24,181 bases of DNA from an uncultured Parafilimonas sp. (GCA_937892395.1 CALAGJ010000052.1:1-24181), one strand, 5' to 3'. Positions 7,953 through 16,364 are shown, numbered from the stretch's first letter. The notes: generated from the letters alone by a model not told the origin. Made by a program: numbers and translations.

Positions 7953-9008
7953 ATGAAAAAAATATTGGTAACAGGTGGTTGCGGATTTATAGGCTCACAC
8001 ACCATAGTTGATTTATTTGAAAATGGATTTGATGTAGTCTGTGTAGATGATAATTCAAGGTCTAATGCGTATATCCTAAATGGAATTGAAAAAATAACGG
8101 GAAAAAAGATTCAATTTTATAAAGTTGATTTAAAAAATTTTGATGATACCCGTGCTATTTTTGAAGAGAATAACGACCTGGCCGGTATCATTCATTTTGC
8201 TGCCTATAAAGCCGTGGGAGAGTCTGTAGAAAAACCATTGGATTATTATGAAAACAATATGTTTTCCTTAGTAAATCTAATGAAATGTGCAACAGAATTT
8301 AATGTACCAAACTTTGTATTTTCATCATCCTGCACGGTTTATGGAAACCCTGACAGCATACCCGTTACAGAGCAAACGCCTCAGAAGAAAGCTGAATCAC
8401 CTTATGGTGCTACTAAGCAAATGGGAGAGCAGGTGGTACAGGATGTGGCCAAAGCACATCATACTCCTTCTATACTATTAAGATACTTCAATCCTGTGGG
8501 AGCACATCCTTCCACAAATATTGGTGAATTGCCCGTAGGGCGCCCACAAAATCTTGTTCCCGCTATTACACAAACTGCTATTGGCAAACTGCCTCAAATG
8601 CAGGTGCATGGTAGCGACTATGATACCAGAGATGGAAGTTGTGTGCGGGACTATATCCATGTATGTGATATAGCACATGCACATACACTGGCGTTGCAAT
8701 ATTTACTGGATGGAAAGAACAAAACTATTTGCGATATTTTCAACTTGGGTAGTGGTAATGGCGTTACCGTTTTGGAAGCCATACAGGCATTTGAAAAAGT
8801 AAGTGGCACAAAACTCAATTATAATATTGGGCCACGCCGCGCCGGAGATGTAATTGCTATTTATGCCAATAATGATGCAGCGGTACAAGGATTAAACTGG
8901 CAAGTAAAATACAACTTGGATGATATGATGCTTACTGCATGGCAATGGGAATTGCGAATAAAAGAAGATGAACAATTGCTCAATAGTCAAAACTCTGTTT
9001 TAAATTAA
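7953..9008 (+). CDS. galE: UDP-glucose 4-epimerase
   Basis: A 351-residue extended short-chain dehydrogenase/reductase that interconverts UDP-glucose and UDP-galactose using tightly bound NAD. This feeds galactose use and the synthesis of cell-surface sugars. The NAD-binding GGCGFIGS (8-15) is at the N-terminus. The catalytic Ser/Thr region SSSCTVYG is at 124-131, and the Y-x-x-x-K pair is YGATK (Tyr151, Lys155). Further GalE landmarks are RYFNPVGAHPS, GRPQNLVPAI, and RDGSCVRDYIHVCDIAHAH. Length and start are as usual for the family. The next gene begins 16 bp downstream on the same strand, so the two are probably co-transcribed. The nearby sugar-phosphate gene fits a general sugar-metabolism context. 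Confidence 0.95.
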   Translation: MKKILVTGGCGFIGSHTIVDLFENGFDVVCVDDNSRSNAYILNGIEKITGKKIQFYKVDLKNFDDTRAIFEENNDLAGIIHFAAYKAVGESVEKPLDYYENNMFSLVNLMKCATEFNVPNFVFSSSCTVYGNPDSIPVTEQTPQKKAESPYGATKQMGEQVVQDVAKAHHTPSILLRYFNPVGAHPSTNIGELPVGRPQNLVPAITQTAIGKLPQMQVHGSDYDTRDGSCVRDYIHVCDIAHAHTLALQYLLDGKNKTICDIFNLGSGNGVTVLEAIQAFEKVSGTKLNYNIGPRRAGDVIAIYANNDAAVQGLNWQVKYNLDDMMLTAWQWELRIKEDEQLLNSQNSVLN

Positions 9009-9024
9009 AAAAATCATCAAATCA

Positions 9025-9990
9025 ATGATAAAAGATATTCAAGTTCTGAATGAAAAAGAAACCAGAGGTGGTTTTGGAGAGGGTGTACATGAAGCCGGAA
9101 AAAGGAATGAAAATGTAGTGGTGCTTACTGCAGACCTTGCAGGATCATTAAAGTTGGGACCTTTTATGAAAGATTTTCCGGAGCGATATGTGCAGTGCGG
9201 CATATCAGAAGCAAATATGATGGGAGTGGCTGCGGGAATGACTATTGGAGGAAAAATTCCCTACACTACCACATTTGCAAATTTCAGTACAGGAAGGGTG
9301 TACGATCAGATAAGACAAAGCATTGCATACAGTGGTAAAAATGTAAAAATATGTGCCAGCCATGCAGGTCTTACCTTGGGCGAAGATGGTGCTACACATC
9401 AAATTCTTGAAGATATTGGTTTGATGAAAATGCTGCCGGGCATGACAGTAATAGTACCCTGCGATTTTAATCAAACTAAAGCCGCAGCCATTGCCATTGC
9501 TGATTATGAAGGCCCGATATATCTGCGTTTTGGCAGACCAAAATGGCCAAACTTTACATCAGAAGACGGATCCGATTTTCAAATAGGCAAAGCACAGGTT
9601 TTAAATGAAGGAAATGATATAACCCTATTTGCCTGTGGCCACTTGGTTTGGAAAGCAATAGAAGCCGGAAGAATTTTAGAAGAACAAGGGCTGAGTGTTG
9701 AGCTCATCAACATACACACTATAAAGCCATTAGATACAGCTGCAATCATTCAATCCATTCAAAAAACAAAATGTGCTGTAACTTGTGAGGAGCATAATAT
9801 TCTTGGTGGTTTGGGTGATAGCATTGCACAAGTAGCATCCCGTCATTTTCCGATTCCCATAGAATATATTGGCACCAATGATACATTTGGAGAAAGCGGA
9901 AAACCTGTGGAGTTATTAAAGAAATATGGCTTAGATACTCCGGATATTGTACATGCTGCTAAAAGAGCTTTGTCCAGAAAGGTTAGATAA
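9025..9990 (+). CDS. Transketolase, C-terminal subunit (split type)
   Basis: A 321-residue protein equal to the pyrimidine-binding and C-terminal domains of transketolase. In split transketolases this half joins a separate subunit of about 280 residues that binds the diphosphate of thiamine. The enzyme moves two-carbon units in the pentose phosphate pathway. The glutamate that activates the cofactor is Glu62 in CGISEANMMGVAAGM. Other landmarks are TFANFSTGRVYDQIRQS, SHAGLTLGEDGATHQ, LRFGRPKWP, and the C-terminal GGLGDSIAQV region. No N-terminal subunit is adjacent; the upstream neighbour is galE. A DXS or pyruvate dehydrogenase beta subunit is an alternative relative, but the SHAGLTLGEDGATHQ motif points to transketolase. 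Confidence 0.88.
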   Translation: MIKDIQVLNEKETRGGFGEGVHEAGKRNENVVVLTADLAGSLKLGPFMKDFPERYVQCGISEANMMGVAAGMTIGGKIPYTTTFANFSTGRVYDQIRQSIAYSGKNVKICASHAGLTLGEDGATHQILEDIGLMKMLPGMTVIVPCDFNQTKAAAIAIADYEGPIYLRFGRPKWPNFTSEDGSDFQIGKAQVLNEGNDITLFACGHLVWKAIEAGRILEEQGLSVELINIHTIKPLDTAAIIQSIQKTKCAVTCEEHNILGGLGDSIAQVASRHFPIPIEYIGTNDTFGESGKPVELLKKYGLDTPDIVHAAKRALSRKVR

Positions 9991-10045
9991 TAAATGAAAA
10001 TTTGAACCTTGTATTAATTCAATACATAAGGGGAATAAAATAAAA

Positions 10046-10076
10046 AAAGCTGCTCTCATTGGGCAGCTTTCTTTTT
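10046..10076 (+). terminator. Bidirectional terminator between convergent genes
   Basis: AAAGCTGC (10046-10053) pairs with GCAGCTTT (10063-10070) around a 9-nt loop. T runs lie on the right for the plus strand, and A residues (10042-10048) give T residues for the minus strand. It is placed between the stops of the transketolase gene and the outer-membrane protein gene. Confidence 0.75.
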
Positions 10077-10091
10077 GATATGTGTAATCAA

Positions 10092-10673
10092 CTAAAATCT
10101 TTGTTTGTTCTTTTTGCAACCAAAGTTTTTTGAAATACCAATGTTGATAGTTTGACCAAAATTGAAATCAAAAATAGAACTTCCTTCAGAGGCTCCTTCA
10201 AATTTCAGTGTTTCATAATTGATTCCACCAAATGAGAAATTTAAGCCGAAGCTCTTATTTACATTTATAAAAACCGCCGGAAATAAACCTGCATTGAATC
10301 CATTGGTTTTAACATCTGCCTGATCTTCAGTTTCAAATTTGCCAGATACGAAGCCTCCTTGCAATTGCATGTAGATTGCAAATGTGTTGCTGAGTGATTC
10401 TGAATACCTTACAAATGGGCCTGCACTAAAGGAGGTAAATTTATCTCCATCCTGAGATTCTGAAGATAATCCCAGATTGGCTCCTACTGTCCAATTGTCA
10501 TCAAACTGATAACCAACTCCTGGGTTAAAACTGAAGCTATTCGTGGCTTCATCACCAGCCGGTTTTGTAGAATTGTAGCCTACATTTCCATAAACTAAAA
10601 CGGTTCCTTCTTGTGCACTGCTGTACTGAATAAGCGCAGCTACGGCAAATAATGACATTAAAATCCTTCTCAT
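10092..10673 (-). CDS. Outer-membrane beta-barrel protein (porin/OMP_b-brl type)
   Basis: A 193-residue protein beginning MRRILMSLFAVAALI and ending its signal peptide at SSAQ, with cleavage likely at about residue 20. The mature part is a series of amphipathic strands of roughly ten residues with glycine and aromatic residues (VLVYGNVGYNS, SFSFNPGVGYQF, WTVGANLGLSS, FSAGPFVRYS, AIYMQLQGGFVSG, GFNAGLFPAVFINV, GLNFSFGGINYETL, TINIGISKNFG). This is the pattern of an eight-stranded outer-membrane barrel. The ATG at 10673 is chosen because it starts the signal peptide; an extension to 10793 has no leader-like features. The strand regularity supports the fold, but the specific function is not visible. 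The C-terminus carries an unusual short basic tail (KKNKQRF) after the last strand. Confidence 0.8.
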   Translation of the reverse strand: MRRILMSLFAVAALIQYSSAQEGTVLVYGNVGYNSTKPAGDEATNSFSFNPGVGYQFDDNWTVGANLGLSSESQDGDKFTSFSAGPFVRYSESLSNTFAIYMQLQGGFVSGKFETEDQADVKTNGFNAGLFPAVFINVNKSFGLNFSFGGINYETLKFEGASEGSSIFDFNFGQTINIGISKNFGCKKNKQRF

Positions 10674-10862
10674 AAATATTAATTTTGTTTGTACAAAGAA
10701 AGGAATATAGCAAGAAATGGTTGTGTAAATTTTGTTGGAAAAAAATTTCTTCAGAATTATTTGTCTTTTATAACATGATTCTTGTCCTTTCAATTCTGCA
10801 TATTTAAACAGGAAAAATGCGGCATATAAGTTCCTTTTAAATGAGAATATTTTTTACTATGT

Positions 10863-11234
10863 TTATTTCTTAAAAATGAAATATACCGCAAGTATCAAAA
10901 AAGTAAAACCAATTAAGTGATTAAAGCGGAGGGTCTCTTGCTTAAATACCAATATGCTGTATAGGGTAAATACAATAAGGCTAATGGCTTCCTGTATTAC
11001 CTTCAATTGCCAAAGATTATATGGCCCACCATTTTCAGTATAACCAATTCGATTTGCTGGCACTTGTAGCATGTATTCAAATAATGCAATACCCCAACTT
11101 ATCAGAATAACTCCAAAAATGCCCACATTTTTTAGCCAGCTGATGTCTTTAAATTTCAAATGTCCATACCAAGCAAGTGTCATAAAACTATTGGATAATA
11201 CCAGCAAGAGGATAGAGAAAAAACCTTTATTCAT
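10863..11234 (-). CDS. DUF486 / DMT-like small membrane protein
   Basis: A 123-residue integral membrane protein with four hydrophobic segments (about 5-20, 37-55, 82-98, 104-121). It carries the DUF486 signature NSFMTLAWYGHLKF near the N-terminus, plus ISWGIALFEY in helix 2 and WQLKVIQEAISL before helix 3. The family is distantly related to drug/metabolite transporters of the SMR size class and probably acts as a dimer in the inner membrane; its substrate is not known. The length is typical of the family. It is followed on the same strand by the outer-membrane protein gene after 189 bp with no clear signal, so the two are probably separate units. Confidence 0.85.
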   Translation of the reverse strand: MNKGFFSILLLVLSNSFMTLAWYGHLKFKDISWLKNVGIFGVILISWGIALFEYMLQVPANRIGYTENGGPYNLWQLKVIQEAISLIVFTLYSILVFKQETLRFNHLIGFTFLILAVYFIFKK

Positions 11235-11350
11235 ACAAGGAATTTAGTAGTTGCAATAATATTGTTTGTAGAAATATTGTGTTTCATATAGGAGCAAAAA
11301 ATGTTTTGGGTTTTTTATCATACTCAATAATAAAAGCCATTCTACGCATC

Positions 11351-11381
11351 AAAAAAAATGTCAACCCTTAAGAGTTGACAT
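11351..11381 (-). terminator. Terminator of the Asp-box protein gene
   Basis: TGTCAAC (11359-11365) pairs with GTTGACA (11374-11380). The minus strand then reads eight T residues (11358-11351). It is located 23 bp past the stop of the long minus-strand gene. Confidence 0.8.
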
Positions 11382-11403
11382 TGTGAATGCATATAAAATA
11401 TTT

Positions 11404-14400
11404 TTATTCCCAAATGCCACCTATGCCTGCATCCCAGAGTAATTTATTGAGAGCGGGTATTTCGGTATTCAGCAAATGTTCACCTCTTTTTTTCAGCTCT
11501 GCCCATTGCATATTCATCTGCTGCATTAAATCAATATTTGGCTGGTTTACACGAGGTAAATCACTTTCCGTTTGGTTGATGAGATAGAGATAATCAGAGG
11601 TGAATTTATTGGGAAAATTTTCTACATCATCATAAGCTTTTGATTTACGTTGTACCATTTCTTCATCCCAAGTTTTCATTTTTTTCACTAAGGAATCACC
11701 CACAGTTTTTACTGATTTATATTTTTCATCATCACCCAGTTTATTCAATAAATTATGGAGTTGTTGTTGTTTTTTATACACACTGTTAATCATATTATGC
11801 ATGGCAGTAAGCTCAGATTCCATGCTGCGCATAGTTTGATCATAAGCAGTGTAATCTGATGTTGTAGTGGTGTATAATGGATTCTTTTCAATTATAGCTG
11901 TGGTACTTTTTATAACATCACCTTTTTTTAATGTAATGGTATAAGTGCCAGGTATTGCCTTATGACCACGATAGCTACCTTCAATATATACATCAGGCAC
12001 ACCCGGCATAATTGCATGACGCAAATCCCAAACAAACCTATTCAATCCTTTCTTTTTGCTCAGTGTTGGAGCCGAGGGGGGGCCTCCATCGTAGTAGCTA
12101 AAATCCTCATCTTTCTTGCTGGATATATTTCTTACAACATTGCCATTGGCATCTTTTATTTCTAAGCTAAGTGCTTCGTCATCTTTCATTTCCGGAAGGA
12201 TATAATACAATACCATACCAGTGGCAGGGTTTACACCCGAGCTGCTACTCAGACCGGTAAAGGATTCATCTGTGCTATTGAGTGCACTCCCCCCATTTGA
12301 AATATAAGTAGGTGCAATATCAAGTAATGCAAAGTTGCTATCACCCTTCTTGTATTGTTCTAACACTGTTAAATCATCCAAAATCCAAAATGACCTACCA
12401 CTTGTAGATGCAATCAAATTACCCTTATGCACTTTTAAATCTGTAATGGGTGTAATGGGCAAATTGAGTTGAAATGAAGACCAGCTTGTGCCGCCATCCC
12501 ATGAAAGGTATAACCCTGTTTCTGTACCTGCAAAAAGTAAATCTTTCCTTTTGGCATCTTCTCTTACTACACGGGTAAAAGCATTGGCAGGGATACCATT
12601 ATTGATTGCCTTCCATGTTTTACCATAATCCGTTGTTTTATATAAACCTGGTGTGTGGTCATTAAATTTATAACGTGTGGTGGCAATATATGCTGTGCCT
12701 TTATCAAATGGAGATAATTCAATTGCATTGATCAGACATTCTTTCAATCCAGCAGGTGTTACATTTTGCCAAGTAGCACCATTGTCTTTTGTTATAAACA
12801 CATAGCCATCATCGCTGCCTGTCCATATTACTCCTTTTTCATGCGGAGATTCAGCAATATAACTTAATGTACCATAATTTTCTGCACCTACTGCCTCATT
12901 GGTGTAGGGTACTCCGGGTCGGCCTTGTTTACTTTTTTCATTGCGGGTAAGGTCTGGGCTTGCTTCCGTCCAAGTGCGGCCCATATCCTTTGTGCGCAGT
13001 AGATATTGGCTTCCATGATAGAAAGTCTGGGGCTCTTGTATGCTACAGATTATTGGTGCATTCCAGTTGAATCTATACTTATTATCTTTAGCATCTCTGC
13101 CCAGATATTGTATGGGTGCTGCCATCACATTTGTACCTGCTTTTGCAGCATAGTCTAATATTTCCACAGTACCTTGATAACTACCTCCCATTACATACCG
13201 TGGATCGTCAGGATCAAAGGCCAGAAAAGCACTTTCGCCTCCGGCGGAATAAGTCCAATCTGTTGAAGAAATATCATATCCGCCCAGTGATCTACTCGCA
13301 ATTTTTACTGAACTATTGTCTTGCTGTCCACCATAAATATTATAAGGAAATAAATTGTCTGTATTAATTCTGTAAATCTGTGCAGTAGGCTGATTATCCT
13401 GGCTACTCCAACTCCGGCCCCCATTGAAAGTAATGGCTGAGCCCCCGTCATCAGAAATAATCATATTGGAAGAATTTTTTGGATTGATCCATAAATTATG
13501 ATAATCACCATGTGTAGAGGATACATCTTCCCAACTATTGCCTCCATCAATAGAACGCATGGCTGGTGCACTCATGATATATACTTTTTCCTCATTGAGT
13601 GGATCCGGAAATATTTCAATATAGTACCATGCTCTCTGTATGAGGCGATGATCGCTACTTACCTGGCTCCAACTTTTACCTGCATCATTGCTTACATACA
13701 CACCACCTTCATCATTATCCCAATTGCTTTCAATCAAGGCATACACTTTTTCACTATTGCTGCGGCACACCGCTATGGCCATTTTACCCATATCCTTCGG
13801 CAGGCCATCTTCTAACCGCTCCCAATTGGCACCACCATCAGTTGACTTATATAATCCACTGCCCTTGCCACCACTGATTACTTGCCAAGGCTTGCGACCA
13901 TGATGCCACATAGAGGCATAAATAATTTCTGGATTATTCATATCCATACTCAGCTCATTACAACCTGTACTATCATCTACATACAATATCTTGTTCCAAG
14001 TTTTTCCTCCATCTGTACTTTTAAAAATGCCTCTTTCTTTTGATGAACTATATAGTGGTCCTTGTGCTGCCACATACACTACATCTGGATTTTTTGGATG
14101 GATAAGAATCCGTGCTATATGTTGAGTAGGTTCTAGTCCAATATGCTTCCAGGTTTTACCTGCATCAGTACTTTTATACATGCCATCGCCGCTACTGGTC
14201 ATTACCCCTCTTATAGCATGCTCTCCCATACCAACATACACTACATTAGCATCACTTTCCGCCACAGCTACTGCTCCTACAGTACCTGTTTTGAAGTAAC
14301 CATCTGATACATTAAACCAGTTGATGCCCATATCCGTAGTCTTCCACACACCACCCCCAGTTGTACCCATATAATACGTGGTGGGATCATTAACAACACC

Positions 14401-14547
14401 AGTGGCACATACACTCCTTCCTCCTCTAAAAGGTCCTATACATCTCCATTTGAGTGGTTTGAATACATCATTAAAGTCTTTATTTGTTTGTGCAGATACT
14501 TGCACAGAAATAAAAATGAATGATAGAATGGCTATTCTTTTGATCAT
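11404..14547 (-). CDS. Secreted Asp-box (BNR/sortilin-like) beta-propeller protein
   Basis: A 1047-residue exported protein with signal peptide MIKRIAILSFIFISVQVSAQ, from the ATG at 14547; a TTG two codons upstream is less likely. It contains at least ten Asp-box motifs S/T-x-D-x-G-x-T-W, such as KTTDMGINW, KSTDAGKTW, KSTDGGKTW, VSNDAGKSW, RTKDMGRTW, ITKDNGATW and KTTDYGKTW. These mark two consecutive sortilin/VPS10-type propellers spanning about residues 35-700. The C-terminal 300 residues hold a beta-sandwich-like part (LSLEIKDANGNVVRNISS, GLNRFVWDLRH, PGTYTITLKKG, FlgD-like) and a helical tail. Bacterial members are often called glycosyl hydrolase, but no catalytic residues can be assigned, so an enzymatic role should not be assumed. 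I see no canonical type IX secretion C-terminal domain. Confidence 0.88.
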   Translation of the reverse strand: MIKRIAILSFIFISVQVSAQTNKDFNDVFKPLKWRCIGPFRGGRSVCATGVVNDPTTYYMGTTGGGVWKTTDMGINWFNVSDGYFKTGTVGAVAVAESDANVVYVGMGEHAIRGVMTSSGDGMYKSTDAGKTWKHIGLEPTQHIARILIHPKNPDVVYVAAQGPLYSSSKERGIFKSTDGGKTWNKILYVDDSTGCNELSMDMNNPEIIYASMWHHGRKPWQVISGGKGSGLYKSTDGGANWERLEDGLPKDMGKMAIAVCRSNSEKVYALIESNWDNDEGGVYVSNDAGKSWSQVSSDHRLIQRAWYYIEIFPDPLNEEKVYIMSAPAMRSIDGGNSWEDVSSTHGDYHNLWINPKNSSNMIISDDGGSAITFNGGRSWSSQDNQPTAQIYRINTDNLFPYNIYGGQQDNSSVKIASRSLGGYDISSTDWTYSAGGESAFLAFDPDDPRYVMGGSYQGTVEILDYAAKAGTNVMAAPIQYLGRDAKDNKYRFNWNAPIICSIQEPQTFYHGSQYLLRTKDMGRTWTEASPDLTRNEKSKQGRPGVPYTNEAVGAENYGTLSYIAESPHEKGVIWTGSDDGYVFITKDNGATWQNVTPAGLKECLINAIELSPFDKGTAYIATTRYKFNDHTPGLYKTTDYGKTWKAINNGIPANAFTRVVREDAKRKDLLFAGTETGLYLSWDGGTSWSSFQLNLPITPITDLKVHKGNLIASTSGRSFWILDDLTVLEQYKKGDSNFALLDIAPTYISNGGSALNSTDESFTGLSSSSGVNPATGMVLYYILPEMKDDEALSLEIKDANGNVVRNISSKKDEDFSYYDGGPPSAPTLSKKKGLNRFVWDLRHAIMPGVPDVYIEGSYRGHKAIPGTYTITLKKGDVIKSTTAIIEKNPLYTTTTSDYTAYDQTMRSMESELTAMHNMINSVYKKQQQLHNLLNKLGDDEKYKSVKTVGDSLVKKMKTWDEEMVQRKSKAYDDVENFPNKFTSDYLYLINQTESDLPRVNQPNIDLMQQMNMQWAELKKRGEHLLNTEIPALNKLLWDAGIGGIWE

Positions 14548-14550
14548 GTG

Positions 14551-14558
14551 CAAATTTA
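14551..14558 (-). promoter_or_regulatory. -7 box (TAAATTTG) for the Asp-box protein gene
   Basis: On the minus strand the sequence is an exact TAnnTTTG match that ends 3 nt before the ATG at 14547. The message would be leaderless or nearly so. The position also argues against the TTG at 14553, which overlaps the box. Confidence 0.5.
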
Positions 14559-14846
14559 TTTTTGACGCAATGTAGGGGGTTTATTTTGTTTATATCGCTT
14601 ATGTTTGATAGCGTTTTTGCAAGCTCTTATTGTTACCTATTTTTTTACTCAAAAATTTTATCCAAATAGTATCCATAAAATCTACTAATATGCATCGGGA
14701 TACACAGTTTTTCATATGTCACTCTTTTGTTGTAGGTAATGAAAATGAGTAAGATTTTTGGTCATGATATATGAGTAGGAAATCAGATACAATAGATATT
14801 ACAGTATGGCAACTTTTTGTTTGAAGATATAAAAGCACTTTTCTAA

Positions 14847-14854
14847 TATCTTTG
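14847..14854 (+). promoter_or_regulatory. -7 box (TATCTTTG) for the M23 protein gene
   Basis: Exact TAnnTTTG match ending 4 nt before the ATG at 14859. A TTG at 14821-14823 lies 23 nt upstream and may be the -33 element. Confidence 0.5.
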
Positions 14855-14858
14855 TTAT

Positions 14859-15563
14859 ATGATACAGAACGCCACAATTAACCTATTGAATAAGTACAAA
14901 CATCAGTTTCATCCGGTAGTACCCTTTACAACAAATCCAATCAGAATTTTTCCTTTAAATCTATCTGCTACAAACAAAACACTCACCCCAGAAATTTATA
15001 ATGATATTCATTTTTTTAGATCTTATATAGATACCCATCTTGAAATGCATCATTGCCAATATGCTATAGGTGGTTATAATGAATGGAGAGATATATATAG
15101 CTCCAGCAGTCTGTTTGATGGCTTAGCATCCCCACGAAGATTGCATTTGGGTGTTGATGTGTGGGGCCATGTAGGTACTCCAATTTATGCTTTTATGGGT
15201 GGCATGGTGCATAGTTTTGCATTTAATAATCGGCTCGGAGATTATGGAGCCACACTCATTCTTTCTCATCAATTGGATAGTATTTCATTTTACACTTTAT
15301 ACGGTCATATTGCTTTAAACGATATTTCCATTTTACAACCAGGAAATTATGTAAGCAGGGGAAATATCATAGCACATATAGGGGCACCTGAAGAAAATGG
15401 AAATTGGCCACCACATTTGCATTTTCAAATTATAACAAATATAGAATTGTATGAGGGGGATTACCCTGGTGTATGTAGTAAAGAGGAGGCTGAAAAATAC
15501 CTCTTCAACTGTCCAGATCCTGAATTGATTTTAAACCTCAAAAGCCATGTTATCAATATTTAG
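14859..15563 (+). CDS. M23-like metallopeptidase domain protein, no signal peptide
   Basis: A 234-residue protein with an M23 (LytM-type) domain over about residues 85-215. The zinc-site pattern is intact: His96 and Asp100 in LHLGVD, His150 in LYGHI, and His186/His188 in PPHLHFQI. Classical members cut peptide cross-links of peptidoglycan in the periplasm. The N-terminus (MIQNATINLLNKYKHQF) is polar and shows no signal peptide or membrane helix, so a periplasmic role is doubtful. The segment IGAPEENGNWPPHLHFQ, then YPGV and NCPDPELIL, recalls the M23 module embedded in large proteins that also carry an aminoglycoside phosphotransferase-like kinase and a class III aminotransferase; here it stands alone. 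That resemblance is from memory and needs a search. Start supported by the -7 box 4 nt upstream. The next gene, ompA-like, has its own promoter box. Confidence 0.82.
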   Translation: MIQNATINLLNKYKHQFHPVVPFTTNPIRIFPLNLSATNKTLTPEIYNDIHFFRSYIDTHLEMHHCQYAIGGYNEWRDIYSSSSLFDGLASPRRLHLGVDVWGHVGTPIYAFMGGMVHSFAFNNRLGDYGATLILSHQLDSISFYTLYGHIALNDISILQPGNYVSRGNIIAHIGAPEENGNWPPHLHFQIITNIELYEGDYPGVCSKEEAEKYLFNCPDPELILNLKSHVINI

Positions 15564-15571
15564 GATTCCCC

Positions 15572-15579
15572 TATTTTTG
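15572..15579 (+). promoter_or_regulatory. -7 box (TATTTTTG) for the OmpA-domain gene
   Basis: Exact TAnnTTTG match in the context CCCC before and GCCGC after, 21 nt upstream of the ATG at 15601. Confidence 0.5.
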
Positions 15580-15600
15580 GCCGCACAATAAAATTATTTT

Positions 15601-16311
15601 ATGTCTGACCATTCTCAGGAACCAAACGACAGCAGGAAATATACACTCACTGCTTTTCTTGCTTTTGCCACAGTGTTTTGTCTTTTAATGTTGATGATGA
15701 CTTGTCATGGAAACTTTGTGCCTGGTGGCGCACACGGTAGTAATCATGATGAAAATGCTACTACACATCACGATGCAGATACACATGCATCAGGTGATGC
15801 GGCAAATCATGAAAATTCTGAGGCTCATGCAGAGCCGCAGGTAGAATCATTAAAATTATCCCTGCCGGGAAATATTGAATTGGATGCTTACAAAGGAGGT
15901 ATAGAAGATCAATTGATCAATTTTATCAAAAATGGATATGATAACTTCAGTGACGATAGCTTGAAAAAAATATGGTTTGATTTTGATCATATCAATTTTA
16001 AAACAGGAAGTGCAGAGCTTACTCCAGAGAGTAAACATCAGGTTGAAAACCTTACTGCAATTTTAAAAGCATATCCCACACTCAAATTAAAAATTGGTGG
16101 CTACACAGATAAAACCGGCAACGAAGCAGTCAATAAAAAATTGAGCGCAGACCGTGCAAATGCTGTAAAAGCAGCACTTACAGATGGCGGAGTGGGCACA
16201 CAGCTTACAGGGGCTGAAGGATATGGAAGTGAGTTTGCAAAATTTGCTGCTGATGCACCAGAATCTGACCGTATAAAAGACCGTCGTATTGCTGTAAGAA
16301 TCAGTAAATAA
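15601..16311 (+). CDS. OmpA-domain protein anchored by an N-terminal membrane helix
   Basis: A 236-residue protein. Residues 1-14 are polar. About 15-34 (LTAFLAFATVFCLLMLMMTC) form one hydrophobic helix without a convincing cleavage or lipobox site (M-M-T-C), so an inner-membrane signal anchor is likely. Residues about 42-82 are a linker rich in His, Asp, Glu, Ala and Asn, with about ten histidines. The C-terminal 110 residues are an OmpA/MotB-type peptidoglycan-binding domain: INFKTGSAELTPES, IGGYTDKTGNEAVNKKLS, ADRANAVKAAL, GYGSEFA and DRRIAVRIS. The conserved D in TDKTG and R in ADRA are the expected diaminopimelate-binding residues. It probably ties the cell wall to the inner membrane. 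The start is supported by the promoter box 21 nt upstream, and a terminator follows. The specific role is unknown. Confidence 0.85.
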   Translation: MSDHSQEPNDSRKYTLTAFLAFATVFCLLMLMMTCHGNFVPGGAHGSNHDENATTHHDADTHASGDAANHENSEAHAEPQVESLKLSLPGNIELDAYKGGIEDQLINFIKNGYDNFSDDSLKKIWFDFDHINFKTGSAELTPESKHQVENLTAILKAYPTLKLKIGGYTDKTGNEAVNKKLSADRANAVKAALTDGGVGTQLTGAEGYGSEFAKFAADAPESDRIKDRRIAVRISK

Positions 16312-16328
16312 AATTTTTAAAAACATGT

Positions 16329-16364
16329 AACACCTTTTGTATGCAAATGCAAAAGGTGTTTTAA
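16329..16364 (+). terminator. Terminator after the OmpA-domain gene
   Basis: AACACCTTTTG (16329-16339) pairs perfectly with CAAAAGGTGTT (16350-16360) around a 10-nt loop, followed by TT and then AATT. The stem is strong, but the T run is short and partly within the stem. Confidence 0.65.

Larger units (their letters stand above)
14548..14858. other. Divergent intergenic region (311 bp)
   Basis: This gap separates the minus-strand Asp-box gene from the plus-strand M23 gene. It holds a -7 box at each end (14551-14558 minus and 14847-14854 plus). The middle is AT-rich. I see only very short open frames, such as an 11-codon one starting at 14739, and no convincing hairpin or repeat. Confidence 0.6.

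Noticed and set aside
14595..14625. Small hairpin CGCT...AGCG followed by T residues in the divergent intergenic region
   Set aside because: The stem has only four base pairs and is not downstream of a gene on that strand.
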